A DNA stretch of 19,127 nucleotides from an uncultured Actinomycetes bacterium (GCA_946479725.1 CAMLHB010000029.1:1-19127); one strand, 5' to 3'. Shown: positions 7,518 through 15,344, counted from the first letter of the stretch. Made by a program: numbers and translations. The notes: a model not told the origin generated them from the sequence alone.

Positions 7518-7638
7518 TCAACTCACCGATATTCGTCGAGGTAACACCGCCCGAGGGTAAGTGATATTTGGCCGGGCAACCAAGACGCCCAATTACTCAG
7601 AGTTGGCCGGTTTTGGCCTGCTTGTTATCGTATTTGAC
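7518..7638. promoter_or_regulatory. Divergent AT-richer intergenic region between the GntR and exporter genes
   Basis: About 120 bp, clearly less GC-rich than its surroundings, between the GntR start (7517) and my preferred exporter start (7639). It contains GGCC-GGTTTT-GGCC near 7602-7617 and two GGTAA repeats near 7545-7560. It must hold promoters for both genes. A GTG at 7561 keeps the frame open through this stretch, but the codons are unlike the rest of the gene (ATA, TTT, GTA), so I read it as regulatory DNA. Confidence 0.45.
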
Positions 7639-9165
7639 GTGAACGTAAGGAATAGTTTTATCCGCGACAGGCGCGTCGCCAGCGACCACGAGCACTACCG
7701 GTGGTGGGCGCTCTCCTGTACCAGCCTGGGAATGCTCTTGGTGGCGACCAACTCGGGGACCTTGATCATCGCCCTGCCGGACCTGGAGCGGGCACTCGGG
7801 ACCAGCCTGCTGGAACTGGTCTGGGTGATTCTCGCCTACATGATCTCCTCGACCGTCCTGGTCCTCACCGCGGGCCGCCTCTCCGACCTCTTCGGCCGCA
7901 AGACCGCCTTCGTCGGCGCTTTCGCGATCTTCGGCCTCGCCTCGCTCGGCGCCGGTTTCGCCGCCGACGGAACCCAGCTGATCCTCTGGCGGGTCCTGCA
8001 GGGAATCGGCGGCGCCTTCATCTTCGCCAACGGACCCGCCCTGGTCACCGACGCCTTCCCGCGCGAGCAGCTGGGCCTGGCGATGGGGACCAACACGATG
8101 GTCGCCGCGATCGGACTGGTGATCGGGCCGGTGCTGGGCGGGGCCCTGGTGGTGATCTCCTGGCACTGGGTCTTCTGGTTCAACGTGCCGCTGGCCCTGG
8201 CCGGCGGCGTCTGGGGCGCGGTCGTCCTTCACGAGCTCTCCCACCGGGACAGCGCCCGCGGGTTCGACCTCGCCGGCACCCTCACCTTCGTCGTCGGCCT
8301 CACCGGGCTCGTCTACGGGATCTCCCGCGGCGGCATCTCCGGCTGGGACGACTCGCTGGTAATCGGCTCGCTGCTCGTCGCCGCGGTGCTGCTGCCGCTC
8401 TTCGTCTGGATCGAGCACCGCGGCTCGGCGCCGATGCTGGACCTGAACATCTTCCGCAACCGGCTCTTCGCCGCCGCCACCGGCGCCGCCTTCATCAACG
8501 GCCTCTCGCGCTTCGCGCTGATGTTCATCTTCATCTTCTACTTCCAGGGCGCCCAGGGGGACGACCCGATCACCGCCGGGATCAAGCTGGCGCCGATGGC
8601 GATCGGGATGCTCGTCTCCTCGCCGCTCGCCGGCGTCTGGGCCGACCGCCACGGCTCCCGCACGCTGGCCGCGGGCGGGATGCTTGTCACCGCCCTCGGC
8701 CTGGCGCTGATGACCACCCTGCAGGCCGGCTCCCCCTACTGGGAGAGCGGCGTCTGGCTGCTGCTGGTCGGGATCGGCTCCGGGATGTTCAACTCGCCCA
8801 ACACCGCGGCGATGATGGGGACGGTGCCAACCGAGCGGCGCGGAGTTGCCGCCGGCGCGCGGACGATGCTGCAGAACACCGGCGCGGTGATCTCGATCGC
8901 CTTCGTCCTCGCGATCGTCACCAACTCGATCCCCAAAGAAGTCCTCTTCGCGATCTTCTCCGGGCTCGCCTCCGGCCTCTCCGCGGCCCAGCTCGATCCC
9001 TTCATCCAGAACATGCACGAGGCGCTCTGGATGCTGGCGGCAACCTCGGTGCTCGGCGCCGGCGTCTCGCTGCTGCGCCCGAAGCACGTCGGCGCAGCGG
9101 TTGCGTGCCCGCCCGCCGAGGTGATCGAGGAGGCGATCGGCGAGGAGCTGAGGGCGACGCCGTGA
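7639..9165 (+). CDS. MFS drug-type exporter, DHA2 family (14 TM)
   Basis: About 508 residues with 14 predicted membrane segments, the EmrB/QacA layout. TM1 begins at RWWALSCTSLGMLLVATNSGTLIIALP. Motif A appears as GRLSDLFGRKTAF between TM2 and TM3, and motif C-like GLVIGPVLGG lies in TM5. Proton-driven export of hydrophobic or drug-like molecules is typical. Start choice is uncertain: GTG at 7639 gives MNVRNSF...; GTG at 7561 adds 26 residues with poor codon use but has a GAGGG just before it. The stop overlaps the MerR start (GTGA), so the two are co-translated and the regulator probably controls the pump. Confidence 0.9.
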   Translation: MNVRNSFIRDRRVASDHEHYRWWALSCTSLGMLLVATNSGTLIIALPDLERALGTSLLELVWVILAYMISSTVLVLTAGRLSDLFGRKTAFVGAFAIFGLASLGAGFAADGTQLILWRVLQGIGGAFIFANGPALVTDAFPREQLGLAMGTNTMVAAIGLVIGPVLGGALVVISWHWVFWFNVPLALAGGVWGAVVLHELSHRDSARGFDLAGTLTFVVGLTGLVYGISRGGISGWDDSLVIGSLLVAAVLLPLFVWIEHRGSAPMLDLNIFRNRLFAAATGAAFINGLSRFALMFIFIFYFQGAQGDDPITAGIKLAPMAIGMLVSSPLAGVWADRHGSRTLAAGGMLVTALGLALMTTLQAGSPYWESGVWLLLVGIGSGMFNSPNTAAMMGTVPTERRGVAAGARTMLQNTGAVISIAFVLAIVTNSIPKEVLFAIFSGLASGLSAAQLDPFIQNMHEALWMLAATSVLGAGVSLLRPKHVGAAVACPPAEVIEEAIGEELRATP

Positions 9166-9617
9166 GCGCGGGCCGCGCTCTGCGGATCGGCGAGGTGGCG
9201 AAGCGGGCGGGAACGACGCCGCGGACGATCCGCTACTACGAGGAGATCGGGCTGCTGCCGGCGGCGGGCGGGCGGCAGCCGGGTGCGCACCGCACCTACG
9301 CCGAGGCCGACGTCGAGCGCCTCACCGAGCTGCTGCGGCTGAAGGACCTGCTCGGCCTCTCACTCGAGGAGCTGAAGGAGCTGGTCGAGGCCGAGGGCGC
9401 CCGGGCCGAGCTGCGCCGCGAGTGGCGGAGCGGGGTCGAGGACCCGGTGCGGCGGCGCCAGATTCTCGAGCAGTCGCTCGCCTACATATCCCGGCAGCTC
9501 GCGCTGGTGCGCCGTCGCCGCGACGAGATCGCCAAGCTCGAAACGGATCTGCTGGCCCGGCGCAAGCGGGCGAAGGCGCTGCTGCGGAACGCCGAGTCCG
9601 CCAAAAGCGTCGAATAG
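9162..9617 (+). CDS. MerR-family transcriptional regulator
   Basis: 151 residues starting at a GTG that overlaps the exporter stop. Residues 6-40 are the MerR winged helix (LRIGEVAKRAGTTPRTIRYYEEIGLLP), followed by the wing (HRTYAEADVERLTELLRLKDLLGLSLEELKELV) and a C-terminal antiparallel coiled coil rich in Arg, Glu and Leu for dimerisation. There is no cysteine-rich metal-binding loop and no separate ligand domain, so a multidrug or unknown signal is more likely than mercury. It probably twists open the exporter promoter. It ends 23 bp before the convergent dCTP deaminase gene. Confidence 0.9.
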   Translation: MSAGRALRIGEVAKRAGTTPRTIRYYEEIGLLPAAGGRQPGAHRTYAEADVERLTELLRLKDLLGLSLEELKELVEAEGARAELRREWRSGVEDPVRRRQILEQSLAYISRQLALVRRRRDEIAKLETDLLARRKRAKALLRNAESAKSVE

Positions 9618-9640
9618 CGACGGTTCTCGCGGACTCGCCG

Positions 9641-10792
9641 CTAGCCCTCGACTGGGATAGCCACGCCGGCGGTCTGCTCCTCGAAGTGCTTGCTCAGCAT
9701 CGTCACCTGGCCTTGGTAGTTCGAGCCGAGGTCCGAGCCGTAGAGGCGCTCGGCCGGCGCCGACATCCACTCGAGACCGAGCTTGCAGACGGGCTGGCGG
9801 TGCTCGACCATGAAGGAGACGTCGCGGGCGCGCACCTCCAGCGCCGCCCGGCTGCCGTGCCGCCCGCCCTCCGGGTCATAGCCGAACCCCGGGTCGAAGA
9901 AGCCGGCATAGTGGGTCCGCAGCTCGCCCGCGGTGGGGTCGTAGGCCATCATCTCGGCGGCGATCTGCGGCGGGATGCAGACGCCCTCGGCGGAGAGCAG
10001 GAGGTAGAAGATCTCCGGCTCCAGCACGACCTTGCTGCCGGGCTCGGGGTAGACCGGGTCCCAGTAGTCGGTCCAGCGGTAGGCGCGGATCCGGGAGAGG
10101 TCGACGGGAAGGCTGTTCTTCTTCGCCCGGTAGCCGACAACCCGGTCGGTCGGGCCGGAAAGGTCGAGGCTGAGGAAGAGGCCGTCGGAGACCGCCATCT
10201 CCGACTGGCGCAAAGCGTGTGAGTCGAGGTAGAGCAGTGGGAACTCGTCCTGCAGCTCGCGGATTTCTTCGTCGGAGAGGCGGACGTCACCCCGGGCGAG
10301 CCGCAACTGGTTCAGTGATAGTCCGGTTTTCACCTGAATCGCGAACGAGCGTGGGACTATCTCCAGGTAGAGCTTGCCGCGATAACCGGAGCGAATGTCG
10401 TCGAAGCGGTGGTGCCGGTCGGTGATCACACGCGTGAAAACGTCCAGCCGCCCGGTGGAGCTCTTCGGGTTCGCCTTCGCCCGTACGTCCTCCGGCAGGT
10501 TCAACTCCTCGATCAGCGGCACCAGGTAAGGGCGGTCGCGCTCGAGCACCGCCCCGTCGCGGAGGTCGACGCGCTGGAAGGCGAGGCCGTCGATCTTCTC
10601 CTCCACCGTTGAGTCGACGTCCGGCAGGAAGGAGCAGCGCAGGGCCCAGGCAAAGTCGCCGAGGCGCAGGTCGATGCTCGCCGGTTGCACCGCCTGCGGG
10701 CGGATCCGGTACTCGCCCGAGCTGACCCACTCGGCCTCGATCGCCTGATTCAGTGCCTGCGAAGGGAGAACGCCGCGCCGGAGCTCGCTCAT
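9641..10792 (-). CDS. dcd: 2'-deoxycytidine 5'-triphosphate deaminase, long two-domain form
   Basis: 383 residues, about twice the length of E. coli Dcd. It has two dUTPase-like halves: an N-terminal half with ASIDLRLGDFAWALR, ANPKSSTGRLDVFTRVITD and GYRGKLYLEIV, and a C-terminal half with EIFYLLLSAEGVCIPPQIAAEM, YAGFFDPGFGYD and ALEVRARDVSFMVEHRQPVCKL. The C-terminal FFDPGF...LEV pattern corresponds to the active-site strand of Dcd, whose glutamate is catalytic. The family (known mainly from alphaproteobacteria) converts dCTP to dUTP and ammonia for dTMP synthesis. Its ATG overlaps the stop of a TetR gene (ATGA) and has no Shine-Dalgarno, so translation depends on that gene. Defence-related dCTP deaminases exist, but nothing here shows that role. 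Confidence 0.88.
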   Translation of the reverse strand: MSELRRGVLPSQALNQAIEAEWVSSGEYRIRPQAVQPASIDLRLGDFAWALRCSFLPDVDSTVEEKIDGLAFQRVDLRDGAVLERDRPYLVPLIEELNLPEDVRAKANPKSSTGRLDVFTRVITDRHHRFDDIRSGYRGKLYLEIVPRSFAIQVKTGLSLNQLRLARGDVRLSDEEIRELQDEFPLLYLDSHALRQSEMAVSDGLFLSLDLSGPTDRVVGYRAKKNSLPVDLSRIRAYRWTDYWDPVYPEPGSKVVLEPEIFYLLLSAEGVCIPPQIAAEMMAYDPTAGELRTHYAGFFDPGFGYDPEGGRHGSRAALEVRARDVSFMVEHRQPVCKLGLEWMSAPAERLYGSDLGSNYQGQVTMLSKHFEEQTAGVAIPVEG

Positions 10793-11481
10793 CCCGCGGA
10801 GACTATTCGCCGCGCCTCCTCGGGACCGAGGTAGGCGGCGAGGGTGAACTCGAGGATCTCCGGAAAGAGGTCACTCATCCGCTCGGCTTCGCCGGCGAGG
10901 ACCCGGCGGCCGAGCAGGGAGGCGATGCCGCCGACGACGGCCTCGTCGGTCGCCTCCCGGGCTTCGGCCCCCGCGTGGTTGCGCGGCGCACCGCTGCCGA
11001 GGATGCGGACGAACGAATCCAGCGCGGCCTGGTAGCGGTCATAGACGCCGCGTCCAGCCCGCAGGCCTTCGACCATGGCGATGCTGGCGAGCGACGGCTC
11101 CTCGTCGAAGAGAGCCAGAAGCGCGGCGATCGCCGCCCGCACCCGCTCCGGCCAGGCCTGTCCTTTCGCACCTTCGCAGGCGCCGACGACCTGCTCCCAG
11201 ATCCGCTCAATCGCCGCGTCATAGGCTGCGACAAAGCAGTGATCCTTACTTTCGAAGTGTTTGTAGAAATCACTCTTGGAGACCGCGGCTCGCTGCCCTA
11301 TGAGTGACACGGTGGTGTCGTGGTACCCCACCTCGTACAGCGCGAGGGTAAGGCCCGAAATCAGCCGCTCACGCTGATTTCGGGCGACGAACTCAGGCGA
11401 AAGCCCGTGGCGTCCCCTCGGTAGCCGCTCCATTCCAACATCGGAGTCTGGCACCGCACTATGACTCTCGCCTCCCGCCAT
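10789..11481 (-). CDS. TetR-family regulator (second of a paralogous trio)
   Basis: 230 residues. The DNA-binding domain lies at about 30-80 (EFVARNQRERLISGLTLAL, TTVSLIGQRAAVSKSDFYKHFESKDHCFVAAYDA), the rest is an all-helical ligand domain. The ATG at 11481 has a good Shine-Dalgarno (GGAAGGTG) and overlaps the upstream TetR gene by 23 bp; an internal ATG at 11433 (MERLPRG) is an alternative. The stop overlaps the dcd start, so regulator and enzyme are translationally coupled. The C-terminal EAVVGGIASLL...LFPEILEFTLAAYLG matches the same segment in its two neighbours, showing common descent. The ligand is unknown. Confidence 0.9.
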   Translation of the reverse strand: MAGGESHSAVPDSDVGMERLPRGRHGLSPEFVARNQRERLISGLTLALYEVGYHDTTVSLIGQRAAVSKSDFYKHFESKDHCFVAAYDAAIERIWEQVVGACEGAKGQAWPERVRAAIAALLALFDEEPSLASIAMVEGLRAGRGVYDRYQAALDSFVRILGSGAPRNHAGAEAREATDEAVVGGIASLLGRRVLAGEAERMSDLFPEILEFTLAAYLGPEEARRIVSAG

Positions 11482-12085
11482 CGGTCACCTTCCCCACCCC
11501 GAGGTACGGCGCCAGGACGAACTGGGACAGTTCGGGAAGCAGCTCGGGCGCCTGCTCGGCCTCGCCCCGGCGGATCTGCAGTTGGATGATCCAGGCAACC
11601 CCTCCGACCAGCGACTCCTCGATCGTCTCCGGCAGGTCGGAGCCGGCGGGCGCGCCCTTGCCGAACAGCTCGGCGAAGTCACGGATCGCGGCGTCGTAGA
11701 GCCGCGCGGAGCTGGGAGTGGCGGAGATAGCCTCAACCAGGCACATCCGCGAGCCGGCTGGATGGGCGGCGATGAAGTCGAGCAAGGCCTCCAAGCCTGC
11801 GATGATTCCCGCCTCGGCAGATCCATCGGCTCCGCTGCACCCGTCTTCGACCGCGAGGCGCATCTCGGCCAGGGTGGCATCGACCGCCGAGAGGAACAAA
11901 TCCTCCTTGCCGTCGAAGTTGTCATAAAGAGTTTTGCGCGCCACTGCTGCCCGCCGCACGATGTCGGCAATCTTCGTCGCCTCATAGCCGTTTTCCGCGG
12001 TCAGCTCAGCGATCGCGCCCATCATCCGACGCCGCTTGTGGCCGGCGACGAACTCGCGGGGCAGCTCGGGTCGGGTGGAGTTCAT
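11459..12085 (-). CDS. TetR-family regulator (first gene of the TetR-TetR-dcd operon)
   Basis: 208 residues, ordinary TetR length. The helix-turn-helix is at about 30-65 (ATKIADIVRRAAVARKTLYDNFDGKEDLFLSAVDA). The ligand domain ends with SLVGGVAWIIQ...LLPELSQFVLAPYLG, the motif shared with the two flanking TetR proteins. The ATG at 12085 has GGAAG seven bases upstream. It is the promoter-proximal gene of a leftward operon, with its 3' end inside the next TetR gene. It faces a third TetR gene across a short region that must hold both promoters, the standard arrangement for autoregulation. Confidence 0.92.
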   Translation of the reverse strand: MNSTRPELPREFVAGHKRRRMMGAIAELTAENGYEATKIADIVRRAAVARKTLYDNFDGKEDLFLSAVDATLAEMRLAVEDGCSGADGSAEAGIIAGLEALLDFIAAHPAGSRMCLVEAISATPSSARLYDAAIRDFAELFGKGAPAGSDLPETIEESLVGGVAWIIQLQIRRGEAEQAPELLPELSQFVLAPYLGVGKVTDGGRRES

Positions 12086-12176
12086 CCGGTGCTTCCAAAA
12101 GGAATTCGCGGCTTGACTATGTTCTGGTACCGTGAAAAAACTTTCATTGTTTTTAATCGAAACTTGTGAGTTTTCG
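12086..12176. promoter_or_regulatory. Divergent promoter/operator region between two TetR genes
   Basis: About 90 AT-rich bases separate the leftward TetR start (12085) from my preferred rightward start (12177). It contains a TTGACT -35-like hexamer at 12113-12118 and an inverted repeat TGAAA-AAAC-TTTCA at 12133-12146, a reasonable TetR operator candidate. No -10 box sits at perfect spacing, so promoter positions are not fixed. Confidence 0.45.
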
Positions 12177-12929
12177 GTGCCCTTCGATCACGTCCAGCTG
12201 AGCCAAGAAACCCTCCTCGCTGCGATCGGTGACGACTGGCCTTCTGAGCAGGTCGAGGCTGCGTTGGAACTGCTTGCGAGCAGCAGCGGCAAATTCCCGT
12301 CTGGAGTCCGCAAGTTTCCACCGGACTTGATTCGCGCGATTCAGCGCGAGCGTCTGATCGTAGCGATGCTCAGTGCGGCGGCCGAGCTGGGGTACCTCGA
12401 AACCAACGTCCAGGACGTGATCGACCGGGCCGGCGTCTCGCGGCCCACCTTCTACGAGCACTTCTCGAACAAAGAAGACTGCTTCCTGGCCGCCTTCGAC
12501 GCCAGCGCGGACCGGCTGCGCAAGAAAGTCCAGGCTGCCGTGCACAAGGGCGGCGAGGTCTGGCGGGACCGGATCCGGCTCGGCCTCGAAGCCCTGCTCC
12601 GCTTCGCCAGTCACGAGCCCGACACCGCGCGCATGATGGTGGTCGAGGCGCGAGCTGCGAGCACCGCTGCGGTTAAACGCCGTGTCGCGCTGATGGACGA
12701 GTTCGCGCGCTGCCTGCACTCGGAGGCTCGCAAGTTCCTTGCCGAGGGCGCCCCCGACAACGCCCTGACCCCCTCGGGGATCGTCGGCGGCGTGGAATCC
12801 ATGCTCTATTCCCGCCTCTGCAAGCAGGAGTACGAACAACTCGAATCCCTCCTGCCCTCGCTGATGTACTTCGTAGTCCTTCCCTACGAGGGTCATGAGG
12901 CAGCGGGTGAGGCGTTCGTGGTCAACTAG
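12177..12929 (+). CDS. TetR-family regulator with N-terminal extension (divergent third paralogue)
   Basis: About 250 residues from the GTG at 12177. The TetR helix-turn-helix begins only near residue 53 (DLIRAIQRERLIVAML, NVQDVIDRAGVSRPTFYEHFSNKEDCFLAAFDA). An extra 45-50 residues precede it (DHVQLSQETLLAAIGDDWPS...), predicted mostly helical by eye and without a family I recognise. The frame is open back to a GTG at 12132, but those 15 codons (AAA AAA CTT TCA TTG TTT TTA...) are AT-rich and contain a palindrome, so I treat them as leader. The C-terminal GIVGGVESMLYSRL...LLPSLMYFVVLPYEG matches the two TetR genes on the other strand. Confidence 0.88.
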   Translation: MPFDHVQLSQETLLAAIGDDWPSEQVEAALELLASSSGKFPSGVRKFPPDLIRAIQRERLIVAMLSAAAELGYLETNVQDVIDRAGVSRPTFYEHFSNKEDCFLAAFDASADRLRKKVQAAVHKGGEVWRDRIRLGLEALLRFASHEPDTARMMVVEARAASTAAVKRRVALMDEFARCLHSEARKFLAEGAPDNALTPSGIVGGVESMLYSRLCKQEYEQLESLLPSLMYFVVLPYEGHEAAGEAFVVN

Positions 12930-12936
12930 AGTCAGA

Positions 12937-12960
12937 GTACTAAAATTAGACACTAAGTAC
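12937..12960. repeat. AT-rich nested palindromes downstream of the TetR gene
   Basis: GTACT at 12937-12941 pairs with AGTAC at 12956-12960, and between them CTAA-AA-TTAG and TTAG-ACA-CTAA overlap. The patch stands out in GC-rich DNA and lies about 100 bp before tRNA-Ser. It could be an operator, part of the tRNA promoter region or a weak transcription end. The rest of 12930-13062 shows nothing definite. Confidence 0.35.
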
Positions 12961-13062
12961 AGCCCTTTTCTGGCTTGCATCACTTGGTGTCGAAGTCGAA
13001 CCTTCTGCGACGGGCGCCCCGAAAGACGGCGCGACCGTAGAATCATTGCTCCACAGGCCTCT

Positions 13063-13151
13063 GGAGGGGTGCCGGAGTGGTTGAACGGGGCGGTCTCGAA
13101 AACCGTTGGCCGTCGTAAGGCGGCTCGTGGGTTCGAATCCCACCCCCTCCG
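13063..13151 (+). tRNA. tRNA-Ser (anticodon CGA)
   Basis: The acceptor arm GGAGGGG (13063-13069) pairs fully with CCCCTCC (13144-13150), with discriminator G at 13151. The anticodon loop CTCGAAA gives anticodon CGA (13097-13099), which reads UCG. The T arm GTGGG-TTCGAAT-CCCAC is perfect. A long variable arm (GGCCGTCGTAAGGCGGC region) marks a class II serine tRNA. CCA is not encoded. Confidence 0.96.
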
Positions 13152-13203
13152 CTACGCGGGCTGCTTCTCTCAAGGGCGGGCACCCGTCTGCCGAAGAGAC
13201 CGC

Positions 13204-15162
13204 GTGGACGCAGGTGAGCAGACCCGGATCGGGCGGTTTTTCGACCGCCACCCGAAGCTGTTGAGGGCGCTGGCGGTGGTCGCGCTCCTCTGGGGCGTCG
13301 GCTACCTGACCTGGCGCCTGGGCTGGAGTGGCGAGGGGGCCAGCCCCGTCGCCTTCGGGATGCTGCTGGCGACCGAGGTCTACGGGCTCTACGCGCTGGC
13401 GATCCTCGCCTGGTTCTCCTGGTCGCGACCGCGGACCGAGCGCCCGCCAACGACCGAGGGGCGCAAGGTCGACGTCTACGTCTGCACCTACGACGAGCCG
13501 ACGGAGGTGGTGATGGCGACCCTGGCCGGCTGCCGGGCGCTGACCTACCCGCACACGACCTACCTGCTCGACGACGGCCGCCGACCCGAGATGCGGGAGC
13601 TGGCCGAGCTGGCCGGGGCCGAGTACCTGACGCGGGCCGACAACGCCCACGCCAAGGCCGGCAACCTCAACGCCGCCCTCCCCCGCACCGAAGGCGACCT
13701 CGTCCTCGTCCTCGACGCCGACCACGTGCCGATGCCCGACGCGCTCGACGCCCTGGTCGGCTACTTCGACGACGAGCGGATGGCAATCGTCCAGACCCCG
13801 CACGACTTCTTCAACCACGACTCGGCCCAGCACTACGCCGGCGGCCGCCATGAGCAGTCGCTCTTCTACCGCGTCATCTGCCCCGGCAAGGACCGCCACG
13901 GCGCCGCCTACTGGTGCGGCTCGGCGGCCCTGATCAACCGCAACGCCCTGCTCGAGATCGACGGAGTAGCGACCGAGACGATCGCCGAGGACTTCCACAC
14001 GACGATCCGGCTGATGCGCCACGGTTGGCGCAGCCGCTACCACGACGAGGTCCTGGTCCAGGGCCTCGCCCCGCACGACCTCGATGGCTACCTGCTGCAG
14101 CGCGACCGCTGGGCCCGCGGCAACCTCGCCGTCTTCACCCTGCCGGAGTCGCCGCTGCGGGCGAAAACCATGAATCCCATGCAGCGGCTCTCCTTCCTCG
14201 CCAGCCTGCTCGCCTACCTGGCGCCGCCGATGCGGCTGCTGCTGCTGCTGACCCTCGGCCTCGTGCTCTGGACGGGCGAGCTGCCGATGAAGATCAGCGT
14301 CACCGCGCTGGCGGCGTTGTGGGTCCCTTACCTGCTCCTCAACCTCGGCGCCGGCGCCGCCCTCGCCCGCGGCTACATGCGGGTCCCCGAGTCCGCCCAC
14401 TACGAGCTGCTGACGATGGAGATCTACACCCGCGCCCTGCGCTGCGCCCTGGTTCCGGGCCGGACCGCCTTCAAGGTGACGCCGAAGCAGGGCCGCGACG
14501 GCGGCGGGCTCGTGGCGATCCGCAAGCTCCACCTCGTCCTCTTCTGCACCGTCCTGCTGGCGGTGGGGACGCTGCTGCGACTGCTCGACCTGGCCGGCGT
14601 CGGCCCCCTGCACGACCTCCCTGGCATCGCCGCCTTCGTCGTCCCCTTCCTCGGCCTCTTCGAGCTGCGCCGGCTGCTGGCAACCCTGACCATGGTCGGG
14701 CGCCGCCGCCAGCGGCGCCTCGTCTACCGCTTCGAGGGCGATGCCCCGGCGGCGCTCTACACGCCGACGACCCACACGACCGCGCGCCTCGTCGACGCCT
14801 CGGCCGCCGGGCTGGGGATGGTCGCGACGGGACCCCTGGAGATCGGCAGTGAGCCGGCCGTGCTGCTGACGCTGACCGACGCGGCGGGCGGCGAGCACGA
14901 GGTCGCCGCCAAGGTCGAAGTCAGGACCTGCCGCGAGGCGGACGGAAGCTTCCTGATCGGAGCGACGATCCTCGAGATCGACCCCGACGCGAGGCTGCGG
15001 CTGATGGAGTGGTGCTACGTGGTCTGCAGCCACGAGCGCCTGCGCGGCCACCGTCCCGCCACCCCGGTCCCCGAGTCCGAGGCGATCGTCGTCTCCCTCG
15101 ACGACTTCCGCGAGGAGCCGGTGTCGGTGTCGGCCTCGATTCCGGCTCTGCGCCGGGCCTGA
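13204..15162 (+). CDS. Membrane GT2 glycosyltransferase, cellulose-synthase-like, with C-terminal PilZ domain
   Basis: 652 residues from GTG 13204, 52 bp after tRNA-Ser. Two membrane helices (about 20-75) precede a GT2 domain with all the processive-synthase landmarks: DDG at 123-125, DAD at 171-173, AED at 261-263 and QRDRW at 299-303. More membrane helices follow (about 330-500). The C-terminus (about 497-610) is a PilZ domain with an Arg cluster (GRRRQRRLVYR) and DASAAG at 531-536, the residues that bind c-di-GMP. This is the BcsA layout, so it probably polymerises a UDP-sugar and exports the polysaccharide when c-di-GMP is high. No BcsB, BcsC or BcsZ partner is nearby, so the product may not be cellulose. 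The start could lie a little elsewhere; upstream frame runs into the tRNA and is not coding. Confidence 0.9.
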   Translation: MDAGEQTRIGRFFDRHPKLLRALAVVALLWGVGYLTWRLGWSGEGASPVAFGMLLATEVYGLYALAILAWFSWSRPRTERPPTTEGRKVDVYVCTYDEPTEVVMATLAGCRALTYPHTTYLLDDGRRPEMRELAELAGAEYLTRADNAHAKAGNLNAALPRTEGDLVLVLDADHVPMPDALDALVGYFDDERMAIVQTPHDFFNHDSAQHYAGGRHEQSLFYRVICPGKDRHGAAYWCGSAALINRNALLEIDGVATETIAEDFHTTIRLMRHGWRSRYHDEVLVQGLAPHDLDGYLLQRDRWARGNLAVFTLPESPLRAKTMNPMQRLSFLASLLAYLAPPMRLLLLLTLGLVLWTGELPMKISVTALAALWVPYLLLNLGAGAALARGYMRVPESAHYELLTMEIYTRALRCALVPGRTAFKVTPKQGRDGGGLVAIRKLHLVLFCTVLLAVGTLLRLLDLAGVGPLHDLPGIAAFVVPFLGLFELRRLLATLTMVGRRRQRRLVYRFEGDAPAALYTPTTHTTARLVDASAAGLGMVATGPLEIGSEPAVLLTLTDAAGGEHEVAAKVEVRTCREADGSFLIGATILEIDPDARLRLMEWCYVVCSHERLRGHRPATPVPESEAIVVSLDDFREEPVSVSASIPALRRA

Positions 15163-15217
15163 GGCGCTACCCTTGCCTGACGCGGCGGTTCCTTGAGCCA
15201 CTGCGACGGGGAATGGA

Positions 15218-15254
15218 GAGGACCGGCATCATCGGCCAAGAAATGCCGGCCCTC
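15218..15254. terminator. Hairpin downstream of the glycosyltransferase gene
   Basis: CCGGCAT (15223-15229) pairs with ATGCCGG (15243-15249); after one A-C mismatch GAGG pairs with CCTC, giving an 11-bp stem with a 13-base loop. There is no following T-run, so it may be a weak or Rho-aided terminator, or an mRNA end stabiliser. It lies 56 bp after the stop codon. The remainder of 15163-15367 contains no gene I can support. Confidence 0.45.
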
Positions 15255-15344
15255 CCACGCTGCAACGAAGCGTCGTCAGAGAGAGCTCCATTACACCCTT
15301 GAGTATAGAGTTGACCTCAGAACGGTCGGCAGAATCTTTACTAA

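Noticed and set aside
9641..10792. dCTP deaminase as part of a proven phage-defence system
   Set aside because: The protein has the two-domain metabolic architecture, no sensor or toxin domain, and no phage or mobile-element genes nearby; defence is only a hypothesis.
12895..13203. Upstream part of the glycosyltransferase frame
   Set aside because: It reads through the tRNA-Ser gene and intergenic DNA; the open frame is accidental.
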